Positions 46,200 through 55,529 of a stretch of DNA of 64,000 nucleotides are shown piece after piece. The stretch is taken from positions 1 to 64,000 of the forward strand of contig JAPOVC010000012.1 of assembly GCA_026708325.1 (NCBI GenBank), read 5' to 3'. The notes under the pieces are model-generated. The model made no database searches. It was not told the origin of the DNA and saw nothing but the letters and a program-made list of their open reading frames with translations. How positions within the stretch are numbered: position 1 is the stretch's first letter; each line of letters starts with the position of its first letter. The DNA is from Anaerolineaceae bacterium. GTDB lineage: Bacteria > Chloroflexota > Anaerolineae > Aggregatilineales > Phototrophicaceae. Both the position numbers and the translations under genes were made by a program.

Positions 46200-47273
46200 A
46201 TGGGACGCAGGGACGAAGTTGATCGCAAGCACGCGCGGGTGCGTGAGTTGCTGGCCAGTCATCATGCGCCGGCCCTGTTGCTGACGCAGACGCGCAACCT
46301 CGCCTGGTTCAGCGCCGGCGCTGACGCCAGCATCCCGGTGGACAGCGACGCCGGCATCTGGAGCGCGCTGGTCACGCCCGACAGTCGCGACATCGTGACG
46401 ACCAATATCGAGTTGACACGCCTTCGCGCCGAAGAGCAGCTGGAAGCGCTGGGTTTCGGCTATCGCGAGTACCCCTGGCATGCTGAAGTCCCTTCCGGGC
46501 CGCCGGGGACCCTGGTGGACACGCAGCCGGAGGTGGCCGCCGCCCTGCTGCAATTGCGCCTGGTGCTGGATGCCGGGGAGCAGGAACGCTGTCGTCGCCT
46601 CGGCGAGGAGACCGCCGCCGCGCTGGAGGAAGCCATCCGCGCCGCCCGACCTGGCGACAGTGAACTGGAGATCGCCGCGCGCCTGGACGCCGCCTGCCGC
46701 CGGCGCGGCGGCCTGGCCGTGGTCAACCTGGTGGCCACAGACGAACGCATCGCGCAGTTCCGTCACCCGCTGGCCACGCAGAAACGAATGGAACGCCTCG
46801 TCATGATCGTGGTCTGCAACCGCAAGTGGGGCCTGGTGCTCTCCGCCACGCGTCTGGCGCATGCAGGCCCCATGCCCGCGGACCTGAGGGACAAGGCGCA
46901 GAAGGTCGCGCAGATTGACGCCGCCGCCATGCTGGCCACGCGGCCAGGGCGCCGCCATGCGGAGGTTTTCGAAGATATACAGGCGGCCTATGCCGCCCGG
47001 GGCGAGGCCGGGCAGTGGCGCCATCATCACCAGGGCGGTCCCGCCGGCTACAACGCGCGCGAGATTATCGTCACCCCCGGCGACGACTCCCGGGTGCAGG
47101 CCGGCAGCCTTTACGCCTGGAATCCCTCGATTGTGGGTTGCAAGTCCGAGGACACGATTCTGGTGGGCGATGAAGGCTTTGAAATCATTACGGCCGCCGG
47201 GGCCGCCTGGCCGATGATTCGGGTCGAACAGGCCGGGCAGACCGTCCGGCGCCCTGGCATTCTCGAACTGTAG
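46200..47273 (+). CDS. M24-like (creatinase/aminopeptidase-fold) protein without evident metal ligands
   Basis: 357 aa. The N-terminal creatinase-type domain (~1-130; ALLLTQTRNLAWFSAGAD) and C-terminal pita-bread domain (~135-350; LRLVLDAGEQERCRRLGEETAAALE) match the M24B layout. Working M24 enzymes need Asp, Asp, His, Glu, Glu as metal ligands. At the first Asp positions this protein has VCNRKWGLVLSATRL, and around the usual His it has HHHQGGPAGYNARE; the second Glu position reads KSEDTILV. I therefore infer a non-canonical or inactive member. ATG 46200 has GGAG 9 nt upstream; ATG 46191 is too close to it. Its stop lies 21 nt before the first of the five membrane-protein genes, so they may form one transcript. 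Confidence 0.75.
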   Translation: MGRRDEVDRKHARVRELLASHHAPALLLTQTRNLAWFSAGADASIPVDSDAGIWSALVTPDSRDIVTTNIELTRLRAEEQLEALGFGYREYPWHAEVPSGPPGTLVDTQPEVAAALLQLRLVLDAGEQERCRRLGEETAAALEEAIRAARPGDSELEIAARLDAACRRRGGLAVVNLVATDERIAQFRHPLATQKRMERLVMIVVCNRKWGLVLSATRLAHAGPMPADLRDKAQKVAQIDAAAMLATRPGRRHAEVFEDIQAAYAARGEAGQWRHHHQGGPAGYNAREIIVTPGDDSRVQAGSLYAWNPSIVGCKSEDTILVGDEGFEIITAAGAAWPMIRVEQAGQTVRRPGILEL

Positions 47274-47294
47274 CATGGGACAGGGGGTCCACCC

Positions 47295-49304
47295 TTGACC
47301 GGTCAGGGCGCCGTCAGGCGCCTGTGGGTCCCGGCCTGTTTCTGCCTGCTGGCGGTCATCGTCTTCGCCACTCAGTTCGCCGGCACAGGCTTCGGCGGCT
47401 ACGGTCTGCATTATTCGTGGGTGTCTTCCCACAACCTCGCGATAGCGAGCCGGGCGACGCCGGAAAACGGCTTCGTGGGCCACGCGCGCAGCTTCCTGGA
47501 TGCCGACGGCGCGCCGGACTACCTGTATTTTGACCGCTATCCCTTTTTCTTCAGCGCACTGCTGGGGGCGCTCACCGGCCTGAGCGACGATCTGGCCACG
47601 AAGGTCTGGATCGCGCGGCAGTTGATGCTCGTCATATACGTCCTGACGATGCTGTTTTCCTGGTTACTGCTGCGGCGTCTCGGGATGGGCCGGCGCCTGG
47701 CGCTGGTGAGCGTGACGCTGGCTTTCGGCGGCCACGTGCTGCTGCGTTACCGGGAACTGGTGCATTTTGATCAGCCCGCCCTGGCGGGAATGATGCTTCT
47801 GCTCTACGTCATCGCGCGCGTGAAGCTGGAGGGAAGGGAGCGCTGGAGCCGGCTGACCGTGGCGACGCTGGTGGCGGTGGGTTTTGGCAGCAACTTCCTT
47901 GCATTGGCTGTTCTGGGGCTGTGGGCGGTCATGGAGGCCGCCGGACTGCTGTGGCGGCGCGAGCCGGCACTGGAGCAACGCCTGCGCGCCGTCCTGCGAC
48001 ACGACGCGACGCGCATGCTGTTGCTGGGAGCGGTCTGGAGCGCCCTGGCGCTGGGATACAACCTTGCGCACGAGATGGCACGCCGCGACGTTCCTGCGGG
48101 CGAGGCGGATATCATCCAGAGTTTGCAACGGCGGCTGCCGGGCGGTGAAGTCATTGAAAACTGGCAGCCGGACTATGACAGGTTCTTTTCTACAGTGGAG
48201 TGGCGCCTGTTGCGCTGGTTTTTCCCGCTGGATGAACAGAGCGACAGCCTGCTGCACCGCCGGGTATCGTTGCCGCTTTTGTTGCTTGTTGTTTACCTTT
48301 ACCTGCGGAGGCAGCCGGCGTCGCGACGCCTGCTGCTGTTCCTGACCGCCTTCACCGGGCTGATCATGCTCTTTGTGATGATCAATCTCGCCTGGTTTCA
48401 CGGATACACGACCAATTTCGCTTTGGGTTTCGCACTGGTGTTCTGGATGGCATTGTTTGGCAAGGTGCGACAGGGACTCCTGAAAAATGTTCTGCTCCTG
48501 CTGGCCCTGGCGCTTTTTGCGTATTCGGCCCTTGACGTGGAAGCCGAATACCGCGCCTGGCATGAGCCGGCGGCCGTCTACACCGACGATTACAATCGCA
48601 TTCTGCAGAGAATCGGCCGCAGCGGGTCGGTGGTCTACAGTGACCCGGCCCGACAGGATCGGGAGATAACAGGGCCGAAATATATCTTGAGCTTCTACCT
48701 TGGCGACAACTATCTGGCGACCAGGGTCGAGGACGCCGACTACATGGTCGCCAACCGGGATTATCTGGCCCTGCCGGACGGGGATGATGTCGGGATGCGC
48801 CTGTTTGACACGCAAACGCCGGAAAACAGCGTTGGCTTCCTGTTTGACCTGCGGGGAGAAGCCATCAGTGAACCGGGGGGCCTGTCTCCCCACTACAATT
48901 TCGGCAACGAGGTGGCGCTGGGACGCTGGGAGCTGCGCGAAAGCGTAGAGGTGCGGCCCTGCCAGCGCGTTCGCGTCGAAAGCTGGTGGCAGCCTGTCGT
49001 TCCGCCGCAGGCAGACTACAATCTGTTACTGGCGCTGACGGATGCAGACGGCAGGTTTGTGGCCTCGGCGGACGCTCCCATGGTCAGCGGGGACACGCGG
49101 GAATGGATGCCAGGAAGCTGGTATCCGGACGGTCGCAGACTGGAGATTCCCTGCGATGCAGCGCCGGGCGAATTCTCCATGATTTTCAGCGTTTATGACC
49201 CGGACAGCGATGAAGCCAACGACAAGTTGCTGATGATCAACGCCGACGGCAGCGAGGGTGAGACCTGGCTCTACCTCACCACGCTCTTCATAAACCAGGA
49301 ATGA
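47295..49304 (+). CDS. G1: multi-spanning membrane protein, GT-C-like, first of five tandem paralogues
   Basis: 669 aa. One membrane segment at ~8-28, a first outside loop (~29-95) with the family motif NGFVGHARSF...YFDRYPFFFSAL, about nine further hydrophobic segments to ~430, then a soluble C-terminal part. The last ~115 residues are a beta-rich domain with two conserved cysteines (Cys556, Cys620), SWYPDGRRLEIPCDAAPGEF and an SVYDP motif, a type often attached to membrane glycosyltransferases. Topology suggests a GT-C (PMT/ArnT-like) transferase that uses a lipid-linked sugar, but I see no certain catalytic Asp/Glu motif, so the function is inferred. The start is TTG 47295, preceded by GGGGG; no in-frame ATG fits. 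G1 is 22 nt before G2. Confidence 0.65.
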   Translation: MTGQGAVRRLWVPACFCLLAVIVFATQFAGTGFGGYGLHYSWVSSHNLAIASRATPENGFVGHARSFLDADGAPDYLYFDRYPFFFSALLGALTGLSDDLATKVWIARQLMLVIYVLTMLFSWLLLRRLGMGRRLALVSVTLAFGGHVLLRYRELVHFDQPALAGMMLLLYVIARVKLEGRERWSRLTVATLVAVGFGSNFLALAVLGLWAVMEAAGLLWRREPALEQRLRAVLRHDATRMLLLGAVWSALALGYNLAHEMARRDVPAGEADIIQSLQRRLPGGEVIENWQPDYDRFFSTVEWRLLRWFFPLDEQSDSLLHRRVSLPLLLLVVYLYLRRQPASRRLLLFLTAFTGLIMLFVMINLAWFHGYTTNFALGFALVFWMALFGKVRQGLLKNVLLLLALALFAYSALDVEAEYRAWHEPAAVYTDDYNRILQRIGRSGSVVYSDPARQDREITGPKYILSFYLGDNYLATRVEDADYMVANRDYLALPDGDDVGMRLFDTQTPENSVGFLFDLRGEAISEPGGLSPHYNFGNEVALGRWELRESVEVRPCQRVRVESWWQPVVPPQADYNLLLALTDADGRFVASADAPMVSGDTREWMPGSWYPDGRRLEIPCDAAPGEFSMIFSVYDPDSDEANDKLLMINADGSEGETWLYLTTLFINQE

Positions 49305-49326
49305 AAGGCAGGCGGAGGCGATCAAC

Positions 49327-51342
49327 TTGCTGAAAGAAGGCTCCCCTCCCGGTGGAGCGATCCGGCGTCTGTGGGTCCCGGCCTGTTTCTGCCTGCTGGC
49401 CTTTATCGTCTTCGCCACGCAGTTCGCCGGCACAGGCTTCGGCGTCAAGGGACAGCACTACGCCTGGGTGTCGTCCCAAAACCTGGCCATCTTCAGCCGC
49501 GCGACGCCCGAAAACGGTTTTGTGGGCCACACGCGCAGCCTCCTTGATGCCGACGGCGCGCCGGACCACCTGTATTTTGACCGCTATCCGCCCTTCTTCA
49601 GCGCCCTGCTCGCTGCGCTCATCCATCTGACGGAGGACCTGGCCACGAAGGTCTGGATCGCGCGGCAGACGATGCACGTCATTTTCATCCTGACGATGCT
49701 GTTTGCCTGGCTGTTGCTGCGGCGCCTGGGGCTGGCGCCGGGCGCGGCGCTGGTCGGGGTAATTATGGCGTTCAGCGGTCACATGCTGCTTTTTTACCGC
49801 GAGATGATTGATACGGATCATCCGGCCCTGCTGGTGATGCTGCTCCTCCTCTACGTCATCGCGCGCGTGAAGCTGGAGCGACGCGAGCGCTGGCGCTGGC
49901 TGACCCTCGCCACCTTGCTGGCCGTCACTGTGGGTCGGAGCTTTCTCTCTCTGGGCGTTTTGGGATTGTGGGCGGCCATGGAAGCGGCGGGTCTGTTGTG
50001 GCAATGGGAACAACCCCTGGCGCTGCGCCTGCGCGCCTTCCTGCGGCACGATGCGACGCGCATGTTGCTGCTGGCCGTCGCCTGGCTCGCGCTCATGCTG
50101 GGCTACAGCGTCACACAGGAGATGGCGCGGCGACAGTTGCCCCCGGAGGAGACCGGCATCCTTCATAGCATGCTGAGTCGGCTGCCGGGCGGTGAGGTCC
50201 TGGAAAATTGGAAGGCGGACTACGATGCATTCGCCTCGAAGATGGAGCGGCGGCTGTTGCGCTGGTTTTTGCCGCTGGATTCCGGGAGCGGCGAGACCGT
50301 ACACCAGTGGGCCCTGCTGCCGGCGCTGCTATTGATTCTGCACTACGCGGGGCGCCAGAGTGCAGCCCGACGGCTCGTGCTGTTGCTGACAACTTTCTCC
50401 GGCCTGGCCTGGCTGTTCGTGATGATCAACCTCACCTGGTTCCACGACTACACGACGATGCACGCGCTCGGCTTCGCGCTTGTTTTCTGGCTGGCGCTTC
50501 TTGACCGCGTGTGGCCGAAGCGCCTGATCAACCTGCTGCTGCTGCTGGCTCTGGCATTGTTCCTGCGCCAGGCGCTGGAGGTGGAGGCGGAAAACCGCGC
50601 CTGGAACGAGGCGGCCGCCATCTACACCGATGACTACAACCGCATTCTGCAAGAGATTGGCTACAGCGGCTCGGTGGTGTTCAGTGATCCGGCCTTTCAG
50701 GACAGGACCATCAACATTCCCAAATATCTGTTGAGCTTCTACCTTGGCGACAACTATCTCGCGACCAGGCTCGACGATGCGGACTACATGGTGGCGGACC
50801 GCGCCTGGCTGGCCCTGCCCGGCGCCGGCGGGCGCGATGATCTGCGGCTGCTGTATACAGTGACGCCGGAAAACCAGGTGGGCTTTCTCTTTGACCTGCG
50901 CAGTGGTGAACGCTACGCGCCGGGCGACGTCGCGCGGCGTTTCAATTTTGGCAATGCGTTGACCCTGGGCCACTGGGAGCTCCTGGAGGGTGTGGAGGCG
51001 CGGCCCTGCCAAAGGATTCGCGTCGAGAGCTGGTGGCGGGCGCAGGTCCCGCTGCCGGCCAGTTACCGCCTGCAACTGTCGCTGGTGGGCGAGGACGGTG
51101 GCATCCTGGCGTCCGCGGACGGCGCTCCGGTTGGCGGCAACACGCAGGACTGGCATCCCGGGCGCTGGTATCCGGACGGACGGACGCTGCAAGTCCCCTG
51201 CGAGGCGGCGGGAGCCTGGTCCCTGATTCTCAGCGTCTACGATCCGGAGACGGACGCGTTGAATGACAAGCTGCCGCTCGTGAACGCCGATGGTAGCGCC
51301 GGCGACACCTGGCTCTATCTGACCACAGTGAGCGTGAACTGA
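49327..51342 (+). CDS. G2: GT-C-like membrane protein paralogue
   Basis: 671 aa, closest to G1 (near-identical WVPACFCLLA...IVFATQFAGTGFG). TTG 49327 is the start: GGAGG lies 8 nt upstream. The first outer loop has ENGFVGHTRSL and YFDRYPPFFSALL. Membrane segments reach ~430, followed by DDYNRILQEIGYSGSVVFSD, a conserved stretch across the set, and the cysteine-paired C-terminal beta domain (RPCQRIRVESWW; RTLQVPCEAAGAW). The set shares YLGDNYLATRL, suggesting a periplasmic Rossmann-like section before the beta domain. Same caution on function as for G1. Confidence 0.65.
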   Translation: MLKEGSPPGGAIRRLWVPACFCLLAFIVFATQFAGTGFGVKGQHYAWVSSQNLAIFSRATPENGFVGHTRSLLDADGAPDHLYFDRYPPFFSALLAALIHLTEDLATKVWIARQTMHVIFILTMLFAWLLLRRLGLAPGAALVGVIMAFSGHMLLFYREMIDTDHPALLVMLLLLYVIARVKLERRERWRWLTLATLLAVTVGRSFLSLGVLGLWAAMEAAGLLWQWEQPLALRLRAFLRHDATRMLLLAVAWLALMLGYSVTQEMARRQLPPEETGILHSMLSRLPGGEVLENWKADYDAFASKMERRLLRWFLPLDSGSGETVHQWALLPALLLILHYAGRQSAARRLVLLLTTFSGLAWLFVMINLTWFHDYTTMHALGFALVFWLALLDRVWPKRLINLLLLLALALFLRQALEVEAENRAWNEAAAIYTDDYNRILQEIGYSGSVVFSDPAFQDRTINIPKYLLSFYLGDNYLATRLDDADYMVADRAWLALPGAGGRDDLRLLYTVTPENQVGFLFDLRSGERYAPGDVARRFNFGNALTLGHWELLEGVEARPCQRIRVESWWRAQVPLPASYRLQLSLVGEDGGILASADGAPVGGNTQDWHPGRWYPDGRTLQVPCEAAGAWSLILSVYDPETDALNDKLPLVNADGSAGDTWLYLTTVSVN

Positions 51343-51369
51343 CTGACAGTCCAGGGGACAAGGGTCAGC

Positions 51370-53445
51370 ATGTCGACGGTGGCGCGAAGCAAAAACGGGA
51401 GTCCCCTGCGCAGGCTGCTGGTGTCGGCATACTTCTGTCTGCTGGCGCTCATCGTTTTCGGCACGCAGTTCAGCCACGCGGGATTCGGCGCCCGTCACCA
51501 CGGCTGGGTCACGTCTCATGGTCTGGCCATCGCCGTGCATGCCACCCCCGCCAACGGTTTTGTCGGGCACGCCCGCGTCTTTGCGGAGGAAGGCGGCGCG
51601 TTGCGCCTCGACTATTTCGACCGTTACCCCTTCTTCTTCAGCGCCGTGGTTGGCGCCCTTGTCCGGCTTGCGGAAGACCTGGCGACGCAGGTCTTCATCG
51701 CGCGCCAGCTGATGCATGGCATTTTTGTTTTGACGATGCTCTTCGCCTGGCTGTTGCTGCGGCGGCTGGGGGCGACGGTGACGGTGGCCCTGGCGGGCAC
51801 GACCCTGGCTTTCGCCGGTTACGGCGTGCTTTACTTCCGGGGAGCCCTGCACTTCGACCAGCCGGCGATGTTGGGGATGCTGGCGCTGCTCTGGTGCGTC
51901 GCGCGGGCGAGCCAGGAGCCCTCCGGCGACCGTCGCTGGTTGCCGGCTGTCACCCTGGTGGCGGTCAGCATGGGCCGCGGTTTCATTTCCCTGGGCGTAC
52001 CCGGGCTGTGGCTGGCCCTGACTGCGCTGTCCCTGCTGCGGCGACCGGGCCTGTCACGCGGACAGCGTCTGCGCCTCCTTGTGGCGCATGACGCCTGGCG
52101 CATGTTGCTGGTCGGCGCGTTGTGGCTGGCCCTGATGCTGGGCTACAACGTCGCGCAGGAGATGAGCCAACGTGACGTGCCGCTGCAGGAGACGAGTATC
52201 GTGGCAAGTCTGCAGCGACGCGCGCCGCTCGGCCACGAGGGCGGTCGCAACCTCACCACCTCCAAATACCGCATACCGACCTGGGACGCCTTTGCGACCC
52301 TGCAGGCGGACCGTTTCCTGCGCTGGTTTGCGCCGCTGCGTTACGAAAGCAGTGACATCGCGCCGGCTCCCGTCAGCGGGCCCCTGTTCCTGCTGCTGCT
52401 GGCGGTCGCGCTGAGGCATGCCCTGCGTCAGAAACGGGCCCTGCGCGAGCCGCTGCTGCTGACGGCCCTTGCCGGGGTGCTGGGCATCGCGGCCATGATC
52501 AACCTGACCGCCGAACACGATTACACGATCATGCATGCCCTGGGCCTCGCGCTGGTGTTCTGGCTGGCCCTGTTGCGTCCGCTGCAGAACCACAGACGAC
52601 TCATCGCCCTGGTGCTGGCCATGAGTCTGGCGCTGTTCCTGCGCGCCAGCCTGCTGGTGGAAGCGGAAAACCGCGACATTTTCGCCGAAGCGTCGGGCTT
52701 CACGGATGACTACAATCGCATTCGCCTGGCGCTGGAAGCCAGGGACGTCGGCCAGGCCCGCATCTTCGATACCTTCAAGGGTCATTGCCCGATCTTTCAC
52801 TCCAAGTGCTTCGCGCCAGGTTTTTACCTGCGCGACCATGCCATCGCGCTCGATCTGGCGGACGCCGGCTTCGTGCTCACGGACTTCCCCTTTTATCCGA
52901 CGCGGCCCTGGCTGGCCCCCGACGACCGCCAGGGCCTGCAGTTGCTCTCGCTGAGCCTGACGCCGGAAAACGGCACCTACCACCTCTTCGACACGGCGGA
53001 CTTCGAAAGGCGTCATCTGCCGGAGGGAATCGCGCAGCAGCAGGTCTTCGGCGGCGAAGTCGCGCTGGGGCACTGGGAACTGCGCGAAAGTGTGCAGGTG
53101 CAACCCTGCCAGCGTATTCGCCTTGAGAGCTGGTGGCAGGCCGCCCGTCCCCCTGGCGCCGACTACAGCATCCAGCTGGCGCTGGTGGACCTGGCGGGCG
53201 AGTCCCGGAGCGCCAGCAACGACCAGTTGACGACGGTCAACAGCGCCGTATGGGCGCCCGGGCTCTGGTTCCTCGACCTGCGCCCGCTCAGGATTCCCTG
53301 TGACACGCCCGCCGGCGAATACCCGCTGGTGCTGAGCGTGTACGACCCGCTGCGACTGGCGGAGCAGGGGCCGTTACCGCGGATCAACGCCGACGGCAGC
53401 GCCGGCGACACCTGGCTCTATCTGACGACGCTTTTTGTGAACTGA
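51370..53445 (+). CDS. G3: GT-C-like membrane protein paralogue, most divergent
   Basis: 691 aa from ATG 51370, 27 nt after G2. The family motifs are kept (NGFVGHARVF; YFDRYPFFFSAVVGAL; TPENGTYHLFDTADF). It has two insertions the others lack: HEGGRNLTTSKYRIP in the second large outside loop and GHCPIFHSKCFAPGF, which adds a cysteine pair, in the periplasmic section. The beta domain cysteines (QPCQRIRLESWW; LRIPCDTPAGEY) remain. The extra cysteines suggest a second disulfide and a different substrate surface (inference). Confidence 0.65.
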   Translation: MSTVARSKNGSPLRRLLVSAYFCLLALIVFGTQFSHAGFGARHHGWVTSHGLAIAVHATPANGFVGHARVFAEEGGALRLDYFDRYPFFFSAVVGALVRLAEDLATQVFIARQLMHGIFVLTMLFAWLLLRRLGATVTVALAGTTLAFAGYGVLYFRGALHFDQPAMLGMLALLWCVARASQEPSGDRRWLPAVTLVAVSMGRGFISLGVPGLWLALTALSLLRRPGLSRGQRLRLLVAHDAWRMLLVGALWLALMLGYNVAQEMSQRDVPLQETSIVASLQRRAPLGHEGGRNLTTSKYRIPTWDAFATLQADRFLRWFAPLRYESSDIAPAPVSGPLFLLLLAVALRHALRQKRALREPLLLTALAGVLGIAAMINLTAEHDYTIMHALGLALVFWLALLRPLQNHRRLIALVLAMSLALFLRASLLVEAENRDIFAEASGFTDDYNRIRLALEARDVGQARIFDTFKGHCPIFHSKCFAPGFYLRDHAIALDLADAGFVLTDFPFYPTRPWLAPDDRQGLQLLSLSLTPENGTYHLFDTADFERRHLPEGIAQQQVFGGEVALGHWELRESVQVQPCQRIRLESWWQAARPPGADYSIQLALVDLAGESRSASNDQLTTVNSAVWAPGLWFLDLRPLRIPCDTPAGEYPLVLSVYDPLRLAEQGPLPRINADGSAGDTWLYLTTLFVN

Positions 53446-53479
53446 CAGGCTGGCAAGTGGCAGGGAGACCGGCGGGCCA

Positions 53480-55495
53480 ATGACATTGCACAGCGAGTGG
53501 AATGTCCGTCTGCAGCGAACGCTGGTTGCGGCGTATTTCGGCCTGCTGGCGGTCATCGTCTTTGGCACACAGTTCGCCGGCACGGGTTTTGGCAACCGGC
53601 TTCATCACAGCTGGTTGACATCCCTTACCCTGGCCATCGTGGATCGCGCCACGCCCGGGAACGGTTTTGTCGGGCACTCGCGTAGCCTCATGGACGCCGA
53701 TGGCGTCGTTGATCACGATTATTTCACCCGCTCCCCGATTGTCTTCGACGCCCTGACCGGCACGCTGGTCAACCTGACCGACAACCTGACGCTGAAAGTC
53801 TGGTTCGTGCGCCAGGTGATGCACGCCATTTTCATCCTGACGATGTTGCTGGCCTGGCGCCTGTTGCGACGTCTGGGGGCGCGGCCGGTACCGGCGCTGG
53901 TAATGGTCACCCTGGCCTTCAGCGGCGCCATGCTGCTGTATTACCGGGCGATGTTCGATTACGAGCAAGCCTCGCTACTGGGCATGCTGCTGCTGCTTGA
54001 CGCCATCGCGGAGGAGAAGCGGGCGCGGCGTACGCGTTGGCGCCGGCTGACGCTGGTCACGCTGCTGGTGATGACGCTGGGCAGGGGCTACGTGTCATTC
54101 ACTGTCCTGGGGCTGTGGATTGTGCTGGAGGCAAGCGGCATTCTGCTACGGCGCGGTCTGACCTTGACGCAGAAGTTGCGCGCCGCCCTCGGCCTTCCGG
54201 CATTGCGCCTGCTGTTGCTGGCCGTGGTCTGGACCCTGGTCCTGCTGTCCTGGAACGTCGCCCAGGAGATGGTACGGCGCGACGTGCCCTTCGCCGACAC
54301 AGGTATTGCCGGCAGCATTTTGGAAAGGGCCCCGGGGGGTCAGGACGCCAGGACGCTGCCGCATCTTGCGGAGCTGGCGTCCGCTATGGAAGGACGGCTT
54401 GTGCGCTGGTTTTCTCCTCCGGGTGAAGCCGGTGACCCGCGTATACAGCAACTGGCCCTGACGGCGGCGCTGGCGCTCGTCATGGTTTTCTGCCTGCGTC
54501 AAGGCGCTGAACGCCGCGTCCCGCTGCTGCTGACGGCCTTTTCCGGTGTGTTATGGATCATCGTGATGATCAACCACACCTGGCACCATGACTATACGAC
54601 CATGTATGCCCTGGGATTCACGCTGGTGTTCTGGCTGGCCGCGCTGGAGCGTGTGCGTCACCCGCTTGCGCTCCACGCATTGCTGCTGCTGGCGCTGGCG
54701 CTCTTCCTGCACAACAGCCTTGAGGTTGAGCGGCACAACGGCGATCACTTCCGTGACACCGCGCCCTACACGGAGGACTTCAGCCGCATCCTGCACAGGA
54801 TCGGCCGCGGGCAGGTGGTCTATGCCCCGCCCCACCTGCAGGACGAGGTCATCAACAGGGGTCGCTACACCATGGGCTTCTACCTGGGTGACAACATCCT
54901 GGCGGAGAACGCGGAGCAGGCGGACTATCTGGTTGCGACGCGCGAGATCCTGGCCCTGCCGCCGCTGCAGATTGGCGACGGGACGAGGGGCTGGCGCATC
55001 TACCGGACGCTGACGCCGGAGAACCGGGCGGCCTTTCTTTTCGACACCGCCCACGTCGAACAGGGCCCACCGGAGGACATCGCTGCCATGTACAATTTCG
55101 GCGACCTGGTGGCGCTCGGGCGCTGGCACTTGCAGGACAGCGTGCAGGTGCGGCCCTGCCAGCGTGTCAACGTCGAAAGCTGGTGGCAGGCCGGCACTCC
55201 GCCCGCGGCCGACTACAGCATGCAACTGGCGCTGGTGAATCTGGCGGGAGACTCGCTGGGCGCCAGCAACAGCCGGCTGACGCTGGTCGAAAGCAGTGAC
55301 TGGCGTTCGAATGCCTGGTACCTGGATCTGCGCCCGCTCAGGATTCCCTGTGACGCGCCCGCCGGTGAATACTCGCTGGTGCTGAGCGTGTACGACCCGC
55401 TGCGACTGGCGGAGCAGGGGCCGCTGCCGCGGATCAACGCCGAGGGCAGCGCCGGCGACACCTGGCTCTATCTGACGACGCTTTTTGTGAATTGA
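53480..55495 (+). CDS. G4: GT-C-like membrane protein paralogue
   Basis: 671 aa from ATG 53480, 34 nt after G3. N-terminus MTLHSEWNVRLQRTL then the first membrane segment (VAAYFGLLAVIVFGTQFAG). The outer-loop motif is changed: NGFVGHSRSL is kept but YFDRYPFF reads YFTRSPIVFDAL, with the Asp after Phe lost. If that Asp were catalytic, G4 would be altered. The C-terminal domain is nearly the same as that of G3 (SVYDPLRLAEQGPLPRINA), although the membrane part is nearer to G5, again suggesting exchange between copies. The G3-G4 and G4-G5 junctions are almost identical in sequence. Confidence 0.65.
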   Translation: MTLHSEWNVRLQRTLVAAYFGLLAVIVFGTQFAGTGFGNRLHHSWLTSLTLAIVDRATPGNGFVGHSRSLMDADGVVDHDYFTRSPIVFDALTGTLVNLTDNLTLKVWFVRQVMHAIFILTMLLAWRLLRRLGARPVPALVMVTLAFSGAMLLYYRAMFDYEQASLLGMLLLLDAIAEEKRARRTRWRRLTLVTLLVMTLGRGYVSFTVLGLWIVLEASGILLRRGLTLTQKLRAALGLPALRLLLLAVVWTLVLLSWNVAQEMVRRDVPFADTGIAGSILERAPGGQDARTLPHLAELASAMEGRLVRWFSPPGEAGDPRIQQLALTAALALVMVFCLRQGAERRVPLLLTAFSGVLWIIVMINHTWHHDYTTMYALGFTLVFWLAALERVRHPLALHALLLLALALFLHNSLEVERHNGDHFRDTAPYTEDFSRILHRIGRGQVVYAPPHLQDEVINRGRYTMGFYLGDNILAENAEQADYLVATREILALPPLQIGDGTRGWRIYRTLTPENRAAFLFDTAHVEQGPPEDIAAMYNFGDLVALGRWHLQDSVQVRPCQRVNVESWWQAGTPPAADYSMQLALVNLAGDSLGASNSRLTLVESSDWRSNAWYLDLRPLRIPCDAPAGEYSLVLSVYDPLRLAEQGPLPRINAEGSAGDTWLYLTTLFVN

Positions 55496-55529
55496 CAGGC
55501 TGGCAAGGGCAAGGGAGACGGGCAGGCCG

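Noticed and set aside
45753-47483. A 576-codon minus-strand frame over the M24-like gene
   Set aside because: It is antisense to a recognisable M24-fold protein and has no domain of its own. The same holds for 47664-48893, 49288-50304, 50329-51852 and 52054-53103 opposite the G genes.
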